From assembly GCA_949358305.1 (NCBI GenBank), contig OX442315.1, positions 12,550,427 through 12,614,426 of the forward strand: 64,000 bases of DNA. The letters are read 5' to 3'. A program made the position numbers and the translations under genes. Shown here in pieces: positions 24,908-35,410 of the stretch; the first letter of the stretch is position 1; every line of letters starts with the position of its first letter. The notes under the pieces were generated by a model. That model ran no database searches, was not told the origin of the DNA, and saw only the letters and a list, made by a program, of their open reading frames with translations. This DNA is from Strigamia acuminata. Lineage: Eukaryota; Arthropoda; Chilopoda; Geophilomorpha; Linotaeniidae.

Positions 24908-25059
24908 ATAATTAGATATATTTTTCAATCTAACTTAATTATATTTAGTTTAATTCTAGTTATTAGCAGCTGTGAGATGCTGAGAAGTGTTTTTATCTAA
25001 CGGTGTACCCAGTTTGTATCGAGCGAACTCAACTTGGTGCTACAAACATCGTCCTCGAG

Positions 25060-25100
25060 CTAGAGTGAACACTACAGACTCGAATAATCGTATTTCAAGG
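25060..25100 (+). promoter_or_regulatory. Possible untranslated exon end with strong splice donor
   Basis: The sequence TTTCAAGGTGAGTTTT near 25,094-25,109 is a full-consensus donor. The preceding 80 bp are GC-richer than the surroundings. No ATG frame leads into it. It may be the 3' end of a 5' untranslated exon of a plus-strand gene, or a chance match. Confidence 0.15.
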
Positions 25101-25479
25101 TGAGTTTTCGGTTTATCTGATTCAGATTTTGAATGAAGGTAATCATTTGAGTTTGTATGTGTAGATGAATCAGTGCAGTTTGCATTTGTTGTTGTTGGCA
25201 ATGTGCATGTTGTTTATTGTGAATGTTCAAATCGCTGCTTGTGTATAGAGGCTGGGATAAGCGGACTGCCGAAGGGAGAGTAAAATTGTTTTAATGGTCG
25301 TCTTTGAATGGCCACAACTATTCTTGTTAATGTATTGATTAAATGGAAATAAAAAATTACGAAGTAAAATAAAACAATGATGAGTGGAATTGTCTCATTT
25401 TAAAAAGCTCAAAAATTCATGTATATCCTTAAAAAATTTAAAAAAAAAATTATATCCTTGGAAAATCAAAACAAAATCC

Positions 25480-25700
25480 ATAGAATTTCTTGGAAATCTC
25501 TGTAAATCTCTATAAATCTTTGGAAATTATTAAATTCCTATAAAATCAATTCAAATCCAAAAAATTCAATAAAAAACTATTCAAATCCAAAAAATTCATT
25601 AAAAATCTATTCAAATCACTAAAATTCAATGAAAATCTACTCAAATCCATAAAATCCTTACAAATTCAAAAAAATTCCAAATAAAGTCCCAAGAATTCCA
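25480..25700. repeat. Degenerate AT-rich tandem array
   Basis: Loose repetition of words such as AAATCTATTCAAATCCA and AAAATTCAATAAAA with variable spacing, an old decayed minisatellite. Confidence 0.55.
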
Positions 25701-26206
25701 AAAATCCCAAAAAATCTGTTCAATATCTCAAGAAAACATCCCGAAAAAAAAAAAATTATTTTACTGAATATAGCTTATTTCAAAACAATAAAAATACAGT
25801 AAATCACAGCGGGATCCCGCACTAACAGCTGAATTGAAGAACAACCGCAAAATTGAATTGTGCGGTTGTTCCCGAATTGAATATACGCGCATTGAATTGG
25901 AGCGAAATGAATAAACGCGCAACCACATTGATCTAGCGCAAATTAAAAATAAATAAAGTATCGACGAAACACAAAGTGGACACAAATGAAATGTTAATAA
26001 TGAAACCCAAAATGGACTTAACAAATACAGTCAAGCGATTTAAAGGCGAGTTATTGACCATTCCCCACTTCCTGTCAAGTTTGGTTCACACTGGGCCAAA
26101 CTTTGAAGACCGGCAAGAAAGCAATCGGTCCATTTACGCTATGGCGCTCTAGTCGTCCAAAATGATCATTTTTGATCGAATTTTGGTGGGATTTTGTTTG
26201 TTGTTG

Positions 26207-26290
26207 CTTTATTTTGGCCAAAAATTTTATTTTGGCCAAAAATTTTATTTTGGCCAAAAATTTTATTTTGGCCAAAAATTTTATTTTTTA
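26207..26290. repeat. 18-bp minisatellite
   Basis: Four to five near-perfect units of TATTTTGGCCAAAAATTT. The unit is almost a perfect palindrome around GGCC, so single strands of the array could fold into serial hairpins. Confidence 0.85.
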
Positions 26291-26319
26291 TTACTTTATT
26301 TTCGTTTATTTTGGTGTTT

Positions 26320-26410
26320 AATTTATGGACAGACGGACCGATGTATTTCTATACAGAAAAGTGAAAAAGGGGTTTAGAAGTCTAATATGTAATGCTTCCA
26401 TGCATTACGG
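26320..26410 (+). repeat. Fragment shared with 33,946-34,022
   Basis: The block with GACGGACCGATGTATTTCTA and GGGGTTTAGAAGTCTAA recurs in reverse at 33.95-34.02 kb. A dispersed transposon fragment of unknown class. Confidence 0.55.
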
Positions 26411-26992
26411 ATATTTACTTGTTTAATAGTTGAAAGGAGCGAATTTCACTTATTGTAAGAAAACATTCACACCATTCAAGCTGAAAACATTGAGAAATAT
26501 TTACTCCAAAAGGCAAATACACCTAGACATCACGTTTGCTTACAAACACCATACTTCACCTTGGAAATTCAGAGAATCAAACAAGCTAATTGCTTTCAGA
26601 AATTTTCCAAACCATTTTAACTCAATTATACTGAGGTTTAAATAGGAAAATTAACATTTCCATAAAATTCCGGATTAAAAACCAAAATAAAACAAAGTAC
26701 AACTAGATGCTCTTCGCACTTTTAATGCAATTTGCAAAGTAAACACAAGTGGCATTGATTTTCTGAAAAATTACCAAAATTATGCTAATGACATCTTAGC
26801 CCTAGGAGACCGATAACAATAACATTCACAAATCCATAGAAATAAATCAAAATGGGTAAATAAAATGCTAATTTCAATTTTAAGACTTCGCATTCCTAGA
26901 AGATTTACCATAATCTCTAAACCGTTAACGTCAATGACATAATAAGCCTTAGCTATTGCTGCATTTTTCTTTCGGTAGATAGCCTTACGTCC

Positions 26993-27105
26993 ACCATTTT
27001 AATTTTAATATCGGCGCAGGTATCGGTATCGGCCGATATTCGGTTGCCGATTAACGGTATCGGCGATACTGCAAAATATCGATAACGGTCAAAGTCTACT
27101 AAAAA
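26993..27105 (+). repeat. Left arm of TATCGGTATCGGCCGATA inverted pair
   Basis: About 105 bp that match 28,650-28,765 in reverse, including the outer CATTTTAATTTTAATAT and the core GCAGGTATCGGTATCGGCCG. Such cores are typical of short-ended DNA transposons in animals. The two arms may delimit one element of about 1.77 kb. Confidence 0.65.
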
Positions 27106-28199
27106 TCCATAAAAGAATTCACATTTAGCACTAAAAATCCACTTTTACAGCTATATTTTTAAGTGTAAGCCTAATTTAATTTTTTTTCTAATTCCATGCT
27201 TCTAAATTAAAACCCAATTCATTTAAAACAAACTTCACACACATTTATAGTTGCAACACTAAAATTAGACCAATGACCTCTACCTTTTTCATACCAACTC
27301 AAGGCAACCTTGTGTAATGACTATCATCTTCAAAAATAAACATTATAGAAAAATTAACAGTTTCTAGTCTTATTATTATTATTGTTATTTCACTTTTAAA
27401 TAATTAATTAATTAATTAATTACTTTTTTTTAAAAAAAAAAATATTTAGAAACTTCATAAAATATTTGATACCAAGTTAATTAAAAAGTCACTTTTTCCA
27501 TCCTCCTTTTTGTTTCCAACTGTGGTTTGAAGCCTTGCAGAGAAGTTATTAATTAAGTGAGCATAATAATTAGACCGGTTGAAAAAAAAAAATTTTTAAA
27601 AAAATAAAATAAAAAAAACTACTCAATTAACTCAAAGGATCATTGTGTGTCTTTATCTAAATTAGACATCTGTCATTCCCAACCTGTGGGCTGTGGCCAC
27701 ATGTGCAAGCAAAAATTATTTCTCTTTTTAATTACTACAATGTTGTTTTAAGACTTTTAATTTCACTTTTTACTATAAAAAACAAAATTAATTTTCTAAA
27801 AATTATTATATAAATTTTTTTTATAACTTAAAAAAAAAAAAAAAAAAAAAAACTTTCTTTATTTTATTTTATAAAGAAATGAAAGACAAGACATAACACA
27901 TGGTCCATGTCAGTTTGTTTGATCAAGTTAGAAAAATCCAATGTTCATGTTATCCAAAAAGGAAGGATTTTTTTTTCTCTTTTAGGTCAGGAAAGGAGTG
28001 AAAAGGAGCTATTGGAGATCCCCATGGAAGGTATTCTCATGCCCCCTTAAGTCTATTCACTGGAACAGGCTTGACAAGTTTAATGCAGAATCTGTCTGGA
28101 AATTTATGGACCACTGAATTATTGCAACAAGGAAAAAAAGGTGAGAAAATTGAAAATAAATTAAACTGATAAAAAAAAAATCTAGTACCAATTAATCCA

Positions 28200-28510
28200 A
28201 AAAAATTAGAATTTTATTTTACAAATTTACACTTAGACAAAAAAAAAGCCGCTAACTTGAAATTTACACTGATTTACTTACTCAAACTCGTTTAAAACAT
28301 TCAAATGAGTGTAAATACCTTTATCTTACATGTAAATAAGGTGATTTACACGAGTTTATATAATTTTACAAATTTACACTCAGCAAAATAAGCCGCTAAC
28401 TTAAAATTTACCCTCATTTACTTATTTAAACGTGTTTAAAACATTCAAATGAGTGTAAATACCTTTACTTTACATGTAAATAAAATTACTTATTTACATG
28501 TAAAAGTTTT
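28200..28510. repeat. Two-copy direct repeat of about 150 bp
   Basis: Both halves carry AAATTTACACT, AAGCCGCTAACTT, ACATTCAAATGAGTGTAAAT and TTACATGTAAATAA. Each half is also internally palindromic around TTTACATGTAAA. Confidence 0.7.
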
Positions 28511-28550
28511 ACACAGTTTCTAAAATTATTTCGAGCGTTATACAGTCGAA

Positions 28551-28605
28551 CCTCGTTATAACAAACCGCATAATAACGAATTTTTTGTTATAACGAATAC
28601 TTAAA
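28551..28605. mobile_element. End of a pogo/Tigger-like element
   Basis: Starts ACAGTCGAACCTCGTTATAA, the style of terminal repeat used by pogo/Tigger-type transposons, and folds back within 50 bp to GTTATAACGAAT. Only one end is present. Confidence 0.5.
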
Positions 28606-28649
28606 AATAGACGCATTCATAAAGTAATTTTGACTAAACAGCGTTTTAA

Positions 28650-28765
28650 ACTAGACTTTGACCGACATCGATATTTTGAAGTATCGCCGATACCGATAAT
28701 CGGCAACCGAATGTCGGCCGATACCGATACCTGCGCCAATATTAAAATTAAAATGTCCGACGTTG
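28650..28765 (-). repeat. Right arm of TATCGGTATCGGCCGATA inverted pair
   Basis: Reverse counterpart of 26,993-27,105. Substitutions are scattered, which indicates age. Confidence 0.65.
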
Positions 28766-29466
28766 TGTCCGACACTGAGGGTCAGTTGTTTGTAGTATGC
28801 AGTTGTGCACATGCGCAGTAGAGAAAATCAAATCCCATAATCTCGAAAGTGTAAATTAAGTGATGGATTGTAATCACTAGTAAAGATGCTTCCAAGGAAA
28901 TTAATTAATAATTTTCTATTTAATCAAAGTTCAACCCGAGTGAATGTTTACTTTCCCACAACCTCCAACTTTATGGATTTTCCATTCTTTTCATTCCCAT
29001 AGATAATAATTCCACGAAAACGAGGCTGTGTGTGAAAATTTGGTGATTCATCACACAAAAATACCTGTTTTCGAACCCAATTATTCATTATTTAATACAT
29101 TTCTATAAAAAAAATTAAAATTAAAACATTAAAAAATTCGCTTCCCTGCATGACACGATCCAAAAAAAAAATTAAAAAATAAATTAAAAAATAAAAAAAA
29201 AATTGAGATAAAATATAAAATAAAAATAAAAAAATAAACCGAAAAAAAAAAAGACTTCCCTTTTCGAAGTAAATGACAATATTTCATTCAGCCAGCGCCG
29301 ACAGTATTAAAAAAAGAAAGGTGTCGCAAGCTTAAAAGCCCATTCTTTTCCGTGTTGAGTCCATCACAATAAAAATCAATGGGATAATTAGAGAACGGCA
29401 CCGAGTGTCAGTGCAATGCCGAATCGGACACGAGTTTGTGAATAAAATAAAATGCTTTTTACTCAC

Positions 29467-29524
29467 CCAAACATAGGATTTGTGTGATGAAAATACTCGA
29501 GTAAATCCCTACGAGAACGTGCAT
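29467..29524 (-). CDS. Candidate first coding exon: signal peptide
   Basis: On the minus strand an ATG at 29,524-29,522 opens a 19-codon frame, MHVLVGIYSSIFITQILCL. It has a hydrophobic core and a small polar start, as in secretory signal peptides. The frame runs straight into TTGGGTGAGT, a full-consensus splice donor (exon end 29,467, phase 1). The 150 bp upstream on that strand are CpG-rich, unlike the AT-rich neighbourhood, and could hold the promoter and 5' UTR. No downstream exon could be identified: the 29 kb to the left are repeat-laden, and the rest of the gene may lie in small exons there or outside the window. Confidence is moderate because a short hydrophobic frame can arise by chance. 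Confidence 0.35.
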
Positions 29525-29670
29525 AGCGCTTTGTCCTGACGCACCTGCGGGTTTTGTGTGTTCTGGCATGGAGCCATGTCTTGCACTGCGCTTTATGAAG
29601 GCGTCGCCATTCCATCGCCGCGACATCTCGCGGCCGAATATCGAATTACTCGCTTCCCCGTCTGCACCTA
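29525..29670 (-). promoter_or_regulatory. CpG-rich patch, putative promoter/5' UTR
   Basis: Contains GCGTCGCCATTCCATCGCCG and CATCTCGCGGCCGAATATCG within an AT-rich region, and sits directly upstream of the candidate signal-peptide exon. No TATA box was recognised. Confidence 0.3.
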
Positions 29671-29828
29671 GAGGAGATTTTGTTCATGTTTAATGATTAT
29701 TACACAGATTTTCAGCTAAAAATATTTTTCTCGTTAATTAAGTAATTAGTTATTCAAAAATCTTTCGTTTTTATGATAATTTCCAAAATAAAATATTAAA
29801 TAGGATTGTGATTGGTTGGAAATTTTGA

Positions 29829-30590
29829 ATCTGGCGGTTGTGTTAAAGTTCGTAGGAAAAGAAATGAAAAATTTCTCTAATCTCTTTGAAATAACCTTAA
29901 AAAAAGGTTATAGAATATTTTTTTCTGCAAAACTTAATCAATAATATAGTATTAGTGATTTTACATGATCAAACCGTGTTTTTTTCCATTTGAAAAAAGG
30001 AACCTATTTCTATTTTCTATTTTTGAAGCTAAAAATATTGACTTAACATTGATTTTGTAGCTAAAAACATTGATTTTGTAGCTAAAAACATTGATTTTGT
30101 AGCTAAAAACATCGATTTTGTAGCGAAAAACATTGATTTTGTAGCAAAAAACATCGATTTTGTAGATAAAAACCTTGATTTTGTAGCTAAAAACTGATTT
30201 TGTAGCTAAAAACATTGATTTTGTAGCTAAAAATCATCAATTTTGTAGCTAAAAACATACATGGAACCCCAGATGTAATTAAAACATACAAATCACGATC
30301 TCTTTCCTCACTGTCACACAAAAACATGCTTAAATCGTGAATCAGTGCTTGAATACGAGTGCTTGTTTGTCATCGATGACGTAAAAATATTGCCACCTAG
30401 TGAGAGTATTTATAAATTTGGGATAATTGTAATGGCAGAACAATTACTATTCGGTAAGAACAAAAGTTTTTAACAATATGCTGTTAAGTTTTTGCCAAAA
30501 GAAACATTCTATAACCGTTTTTAAGGTTATTTCAAAGAGAATAGAGAAATTTTTTAATTCTCTTCCTACGATCTTTAACGGGCAGGATCC
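29829..30590. mobile_element. Fold-back element with internal 21-bp array
   Basis: About 110 bp at 29,838-29,945 recur in reverse at 30,465-30,580 (shared TCTCTTTGAAATAACCTTAA and GGTTATAGAAT). A minisatellite occupies the middle. Long inverted arms with a tandem-repeat interior are typical of Foldback-type elements; no transposase is seen. Confidence 0.6.
30035..30260. repeat. 21-bp minisatellite
   Basis: About ten units of GATTTTGTAGCTAAAAACAT plus one base, some with a GAT/GAA difference. Minus-strand open frames here are repeat artefacts. Confidence 0.9.
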
Positions 30591-30955
30591 AAATTTGCGC
30601 TGACCTGATTTGCGATGACCGTAATTGCGACCTCCAAAATTTGCAACGCACATTACTATTAAATCGCTCCCAACAATGCGACCTCCCAAATTTGCGACGT
30701 AGAAAAACCTAACCTAATCTAACACTGAATCCGTGACTGAATATTTACCTAGGAAACAATAACGAGGACGACGGAAAAAACGATAGCTAGGAACAAAGCT
30801 AAAATGGAAATCATCGCAAATTTGGCATCATTACTTATTTAAATGAAGTAAATATTTCTAATTCGTCGCAATTTAACAACGTCGCAATTTTGGGAGCAAT
30901 TTTAGCGATCGCAAATTTGGCCATTGCAAATGTGGTCCTACACCATATCTTTAAC
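30590..30955. repeat. Diverged inverted repeat rich in AATTTGCGA
   Basis: Words such as CCAAATTTGCGA and ATTGCGAC at 30,595-30,700 return in reverse at about 30,860-30,950. A short AAACCTAACCTAA run sits at about 30,706-30,718. Likely a small fold-back element. Confidence 0.45.
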
Positions 30956-31072
30956 ATGGTGGCCAATTTACGATAGACTGACGACTATAAATTACAAAAT
31001 TCAAGACTACATGAATTCTAAATGGCGTAATGAAAATTTTTTTTCTTTTTTATTAAATCTATGATTTTATAT

Positions 31073-31567
31073 TAGAGAGTTTGCGGGATGCATTTTTCCT
31101 TTATTTTGCTCCACGATACACTATTTTAGTGCCATATCGTAAGGGAAAAATCTTTAGTGTATCGTTTTCAACACTAAATTAAAATATAGCGCAGCCAATG
31201 AGAATTGAAAACACTATATTGTTAGCTCCGCCCATTGCAAATGGCGATTATTTTGATGTCCCGATCAAACACATCACAGTCATAGGTACTTAGATTGAAT
31301 GATAAGTGAGGCCCAAAATTAAATTTTAGGCCCAAAACCATACTTTATAAGCATAATAATGGAATTTTATGCAGAAGTTTACACATTGACGCCCCAAAAA
31401 CAATTTTTAGGCCCAAAATAACTAACTGTCAGTAGTTGGCTGAAATAGTGTAGTGATAAGGAAAAAGTGCAGCCCACAAAAACTTAATTTATCATTTTTC
31501 TCTTACACTATTTTTATGCTGTATAGTCTTTAACTGTAAGAGAAAAATGCATCCCGCAAACTCTCTA
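31073..31567 (-). mobile_element. MITE B, copy 2, with TA target site
   Basis: Reverse copy of 12,811-13,313 with the same GAGAGTTTGCGGGA ends and flanking TA. The copies differ by scattered substitutions and small indels. Confidence 0.85.
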
Positions 31568-31569
31568 AT

Positions 31570-32205
31570 GTTGTGATTTTGCATTAAACGTGAAATTGGT
31601 CGGTTTGATGCCCCCAAATTCAATGGTATGAATTTGCGTCACGTGACTTCCGATGTTTACTGGCCTTCAGTTCTTGTCGAGATTATAAACAAATTTATTT
31701 CATTTTATTATCGTCTTCCATTTTTCATGTCGAGTTGAGTTCAACTGACAGCTACATACACTTAACTATATTGGAAGTTGTTTTGGCAATGTGGAGTAGG
31801 GTTTTAATATAAAAAGTTTAGAAAAACATTTTTTTTCATCGGCATTTTCTTTGAAAGAAAAATATTCGCTAATTTTAAAGCAAAAATTCGATATTAAGCG
31901 TATGAAGTTGTTGATATATAGATATATTTTTTGTCTAAAACTGTTTTGCAGACATTTGTGAAGACAGTGAATATTTATGGAGAATAATTTATCATGTTGT
32001 ATTATGTTTATAAACATAAAATTAATTCCGGGTTGAATAAAGTGGAGATGCGACATTATAAATACTTATAGAGAACGTAAGTATATTGTATATGTTTGTA
32101 TATGATTAAAACAATTTTGAAATCACCACTCCACTTTATTTCTGTGGAAATTAATTTCTATTTTTTTGTTTATAGGCAGAAAATAAAAAATAAAAAATCT
32201 TCTAA
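31570..32205. other. No gene recognised
   Basis: AT-rich sequence; a CACGTGAC word near 31,640 is the only notable motif. A minus-strand open frame (31,766-32,056) is rich in Phe/Ile/Asn/Lys and looks non-coding. Confidence 0.4.
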
Positions 32206-32209
32206 AATC

Positions 32210-32425
32210 TTCAAAAGATTTTTGAAGATTTTTGAAGTTTCTTGAATGTCTTTGAAGACTTTTGTAGATTTTAGAAGGTTTTTGAAAAGGTTTTTGAAGT
32301 TTCTTGAATGTCTTTGAAGACTTTTGAAGATTTTAGAAGGTTTTTGAAAAGGTTTTTGAAGTTTCTTGAATGTCTTTGAAGACTTTTGAAGATTTTATAA
32401 GGTTTTTGAAAAGGTTTTTGAAAAA
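32210..32425. repeat. About 70-bp tandem repeat, three units
   Basis: Three copies of a segment containing AAGTTTCTTGAATGTCTTTG and AGATTTTAGAAGGTTTTTG. The unit is itself made of shorter TTTTGAAG words, a two-level repeat. Confidence 0.85.
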
Positions 32426-32434
32426 TTTAGAAAA

Positions 32435-32790
32435 TGTTCAAACAAAGTTAGAAAATGCTTCAGCAAAGTTGAAAAATGCTTAACAAAGTTGGAAAATGCT
32501 TAAACAAAGTTGGAAAATGCTTAAACAAAGTTGGAAAATGCTTAAATAAAGTTGGAAAATGCTTAAACAAAGTTGGAAAATGCTTAAACAAAGTTGGAAA
32601 ATGCTTAACAAGTATTGGAAAATGCATAAACAAAGTTGGAAAATGAATAAACAAAGTTGGAAAATGCTTAACAAGTATTGGAAAATGCATAAACAAAGTT
32701 GGAAAATGAATAAACAAAGTTGGAAAATGAATAAACAAAGTTGGAAAATGCTTAACAAGTATTGGAAAATGCTTAAACAAAGTTGGTCTA
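32435..32790. repeat. 21-bp minisatellite with higher-order structure
   Basis: About seventeen units of GTTGGAAAATGCTTAAACAA plus one base. Variants with CTTAACAAGTATT recur at regular spacing and form a higher-order pattern of two to four units. Long open frames on both strands are artefacts of the 21-bp period. Confidence 0.9.
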
Positions 32791-33503
32791 ACAATTTCTC
32801 CTGAGCACGATTTTTGAATAGACTTTAAAGCTACGAATAGCGAAAATTTCGCACCTACTGAATTCTGAATTCTGAATTCTGATCTTCACTTAACAGCCAA
32901 AAGTTTGGCTGATGGGCTTTAGCTCAAGCAATTACAGTGCACCGTGTGGTAAACTGTTGAAATTCACATAAAAAGAAGGAATTTTGAAACGTTGCATTAA
33001 TATTTTCTTTATTTTATGTTCACATTAACGCCCCCTATGGTGCAAAAGCAAAATCTATATCTCGCGTGCGAGTGAAACTTTAAGTCTCGTCGCTTCGTGA
33101 GCTTCGATAGATTTAATCTCGCCAGGTATCTGCATTTAATGTTCCTGCGGATCACAACAAATCTGCGGATTCAATCTTCATCTCAAACAGCTGAGTCGAA
33201 GCAATTTGTAATAATTCTTTCCATAAATAAATAAAAATTGAAAAATAAAATAATAAAATAAAATAAAATAAAATAAATAAATGCCGGAAAGTATAAAACA
33301 TGCATGTTTGTCGGATGCTTAATCTGCTTATTCCGTTGACACATTTTCGTGTTTCTGATTCCCTTCGAAGTTTTGGACGTGCGCACTGCGCAATGAATAT
33401 TCATGGAAACAAACGTGAGCAATCGTTTGTAAGGTAATTTGCTTCAAGAATAGTGACAAGTTGTTTATTGTTTAACGAATGCCTTCAGCATTGATGGGGC
33501 CAC
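32785..33503 (-). mobile_element. Repeat A, copy 2
   Basis: Reverse copy of 9317-9985, slightly longer because of an AT-rich run at 33,235-33,280. It shares the landmarks GGGGGCGTTAATGTGAAC and ACAATAAACAACTTG. Confidence 0.7.
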
Positions 33504-33945
33504 AAACACAATTCGTAAGTTAAATGAAAGAAAAGGGATTTTTATGCACCATGCAAAAACGATACAACAAAAACAAATTTCCATACCACCGGTACAACTT
33601 TGGTAAATTCCATTATTATACAGCAACCGTGAAATATTGTTCCAAAGGAAAAATTCCATGTTGGTCCAAACTTGGACCAGTGCCCGCGGTCTCCATCTCT
33701 ACATGAATCACATGCACCCTGACAAAATCTAGGGTTAACACCTCAGTCTTTTCAGCGCATTCCACATGCGCAGCAACCACTTTCTTTACTTGTAGGAAAG
33801 GAATAGACATAATGTTCCGTAGATTAGATGTGTCAACGCACTTAGGCCCAATCATTGACTGGCCATATTGTCGACTCCTGTTTCTCCACTCCGTTCCACC
33901 TTAATCTGATGTCTCTTCTTTTTGACGCAGAACTACGTCTTTCTC

Positions 33946-34022
33946 CACAATGGAAGCATTACATCTTAGACTTCTAAACCCCTTCTACACATATATAGAA
34001 ATACATCTGTCCGTCTAAATTA
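33946..34022 (-). repeat. Fragment shared with 26,320-26,410
   Basis: Reverse copy of the 26.3 kb fragment; both keep AGAAGGGGTTTAGAAGTC-like and GATGTATTTCTATA words. Confidence 0.55.
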
Positions 34023-34024
34023 AT

Positions 34025-34910
34025 GTATAAAAAAAAAAACTTCGAATCTCTGACTGGAAAATGCCAGTTAACCCAATCGAACGGCAAGTCCCATTCATCA
34101 AAACCACTGCAGACCAATATACTATATACAAGACTCCAACAAAACCACATACCAGAATGTAAGTATTTCTGCCTTTTGCTATACATTTCTGCAAAATTCA
34201 GAATTAATTATGAACTGGAATTTCAATAGGTTCGTTCAAAGTTTTGTTTCACTGTTTATAGAAACTCCAAAAACCACGTAAACAGAAACTTTAGATGCAC
34301 TTAATGCAACTAAAGGGGTCAGTAGTCTAGTTCTTTCCTCTCGCTTTATCTCTTGGGAAGTCAGGTCAACTATTGAATGTGCACTCTTGCTGCATCATTG
34401 GACCGACAATGACATCCACTTGACCACATCCAGCATGGTGGTTGCTCTGATTCAGTGGATTTGCAGTCCCTTAACCACCATGCAGGTAACCCTCATCTGT
34501 TATTGCTGTTTACATTTCTGCTAGAATGCAATTTAAAAAATTACAATGTGGCAATCAGCGAGCATACGAATCCATGTGAAACCCATATGGCCGGTGTATC
34601 TATCTAGCAATCGTGTAGAAGAACACTGGCTGCATTTGACGATTTCCAATTCCTTGTCAAGTTTAGATCAGGGAGCCATTTTGCATAAAATTGTATAGAC
34701 GTGACCAGACGTCAAGATGACGTCACTGGGCAGGAAGTTATCTGATTGGCTTGTGGTATTTTCTGCAGCGGAAAAAGTAGAGTATTATTATCTGCCAGCT
34801 ATTTTCTGCCAAAATAAAGAGAAATGACGTCCTAGCAGATTGAAAACTTTGCAGAACATAGGATGTTCTGCTCCGTTTCAGTCAAGTGGGAACCTAATTC
34901 GAGGAATACC
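34025..34910. other. No gene recognised
   Basis: Holds one stray end of the 542-1203 element (AAACAGAAACTTTAGATGCA, 34,281-34,300) and a GATGACGTCACTG word near 34,720. No exon was accepted. Confidence 0.4.
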
Positions 34911-34917
34911 TGGACAG

Positions 34918-35222
34918 TGTACAGCCTGGGACATAAAAATCGTCCAAGTCCAGCTTGAAGCTCGCTTGCAGAATGAGTGTTTCCGGCTGTATCCACCAGG
35001 AGTGCAAAAACTCACTGATAAGTTGTGACAAATTGACATATAAATGATGTCACTCAATCACTTTCACATCATGGGTTTAGACGATTGTGTGACATCATTA
35101 AAATGTCAATTTGTCACAACCTATCAGTGAGTTTTTGCACTACCTGGTGGATACAGCCGAAAACGCTCATTCCGCAGGTGAGCTTCAAGCTGAACTGAGA
35201 CAATATTTATGTCCAAGGCTAT
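34918..35222. repeat. Long inverted repeat (fold-back), arms about 135 bp
   Basis: The arm at 34,918-35,055 is the reverse complement of 35,085-35,222 with few mismatches. Shared blocks are GCAAAAACTCACTGATA, TTGTGACAAATTGACAT, GGCTGTATCCACCAGG and CAGCTTGAAGCTC. About 30 bp separate the arms. A transcript would form a long hairpin. It has the form of a fold-back MITE. Confidence 0.85.
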
Positions 35223-35277
35223 GCACGTGACGTCATTCCCATTCCCATTGAATAACATGGGAATGACGTCACGTGCA
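35222..35277. promoter_or_regulatory. Perfect 21-bp palindromic arms with CRE and E-box words
   Basis: Arms at 35,222-35,242 and 35,257-35,277 are exact reverse complements separated by 14 bp. Each contains CACGTGACGTCA, which merges a CACGTG E-box with a TGACGTCA cAMP-response element. It directly adjoins the right arm of the fold-back at 34,918-35,222. Confidence 0.7.
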
Positions 35278-35410
35278 AACACGAAACGAGTTTTGCATAC
35301 GTTTTAGACTTATTGAATGCACCTACTGTACACTGACGGATTAGACTTACAAATCCCTGAAAATCAATCCAAATTCGTATTTTATATTTTTGACACTTAG
35401 CACAATCATG

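Noticed and set aside
32460-32804. Three frames above 80 codons reading HFPTLF- or WKML-type repeats
   Set aside because: Produced by the 21-bp array; present on both strands with equal length.
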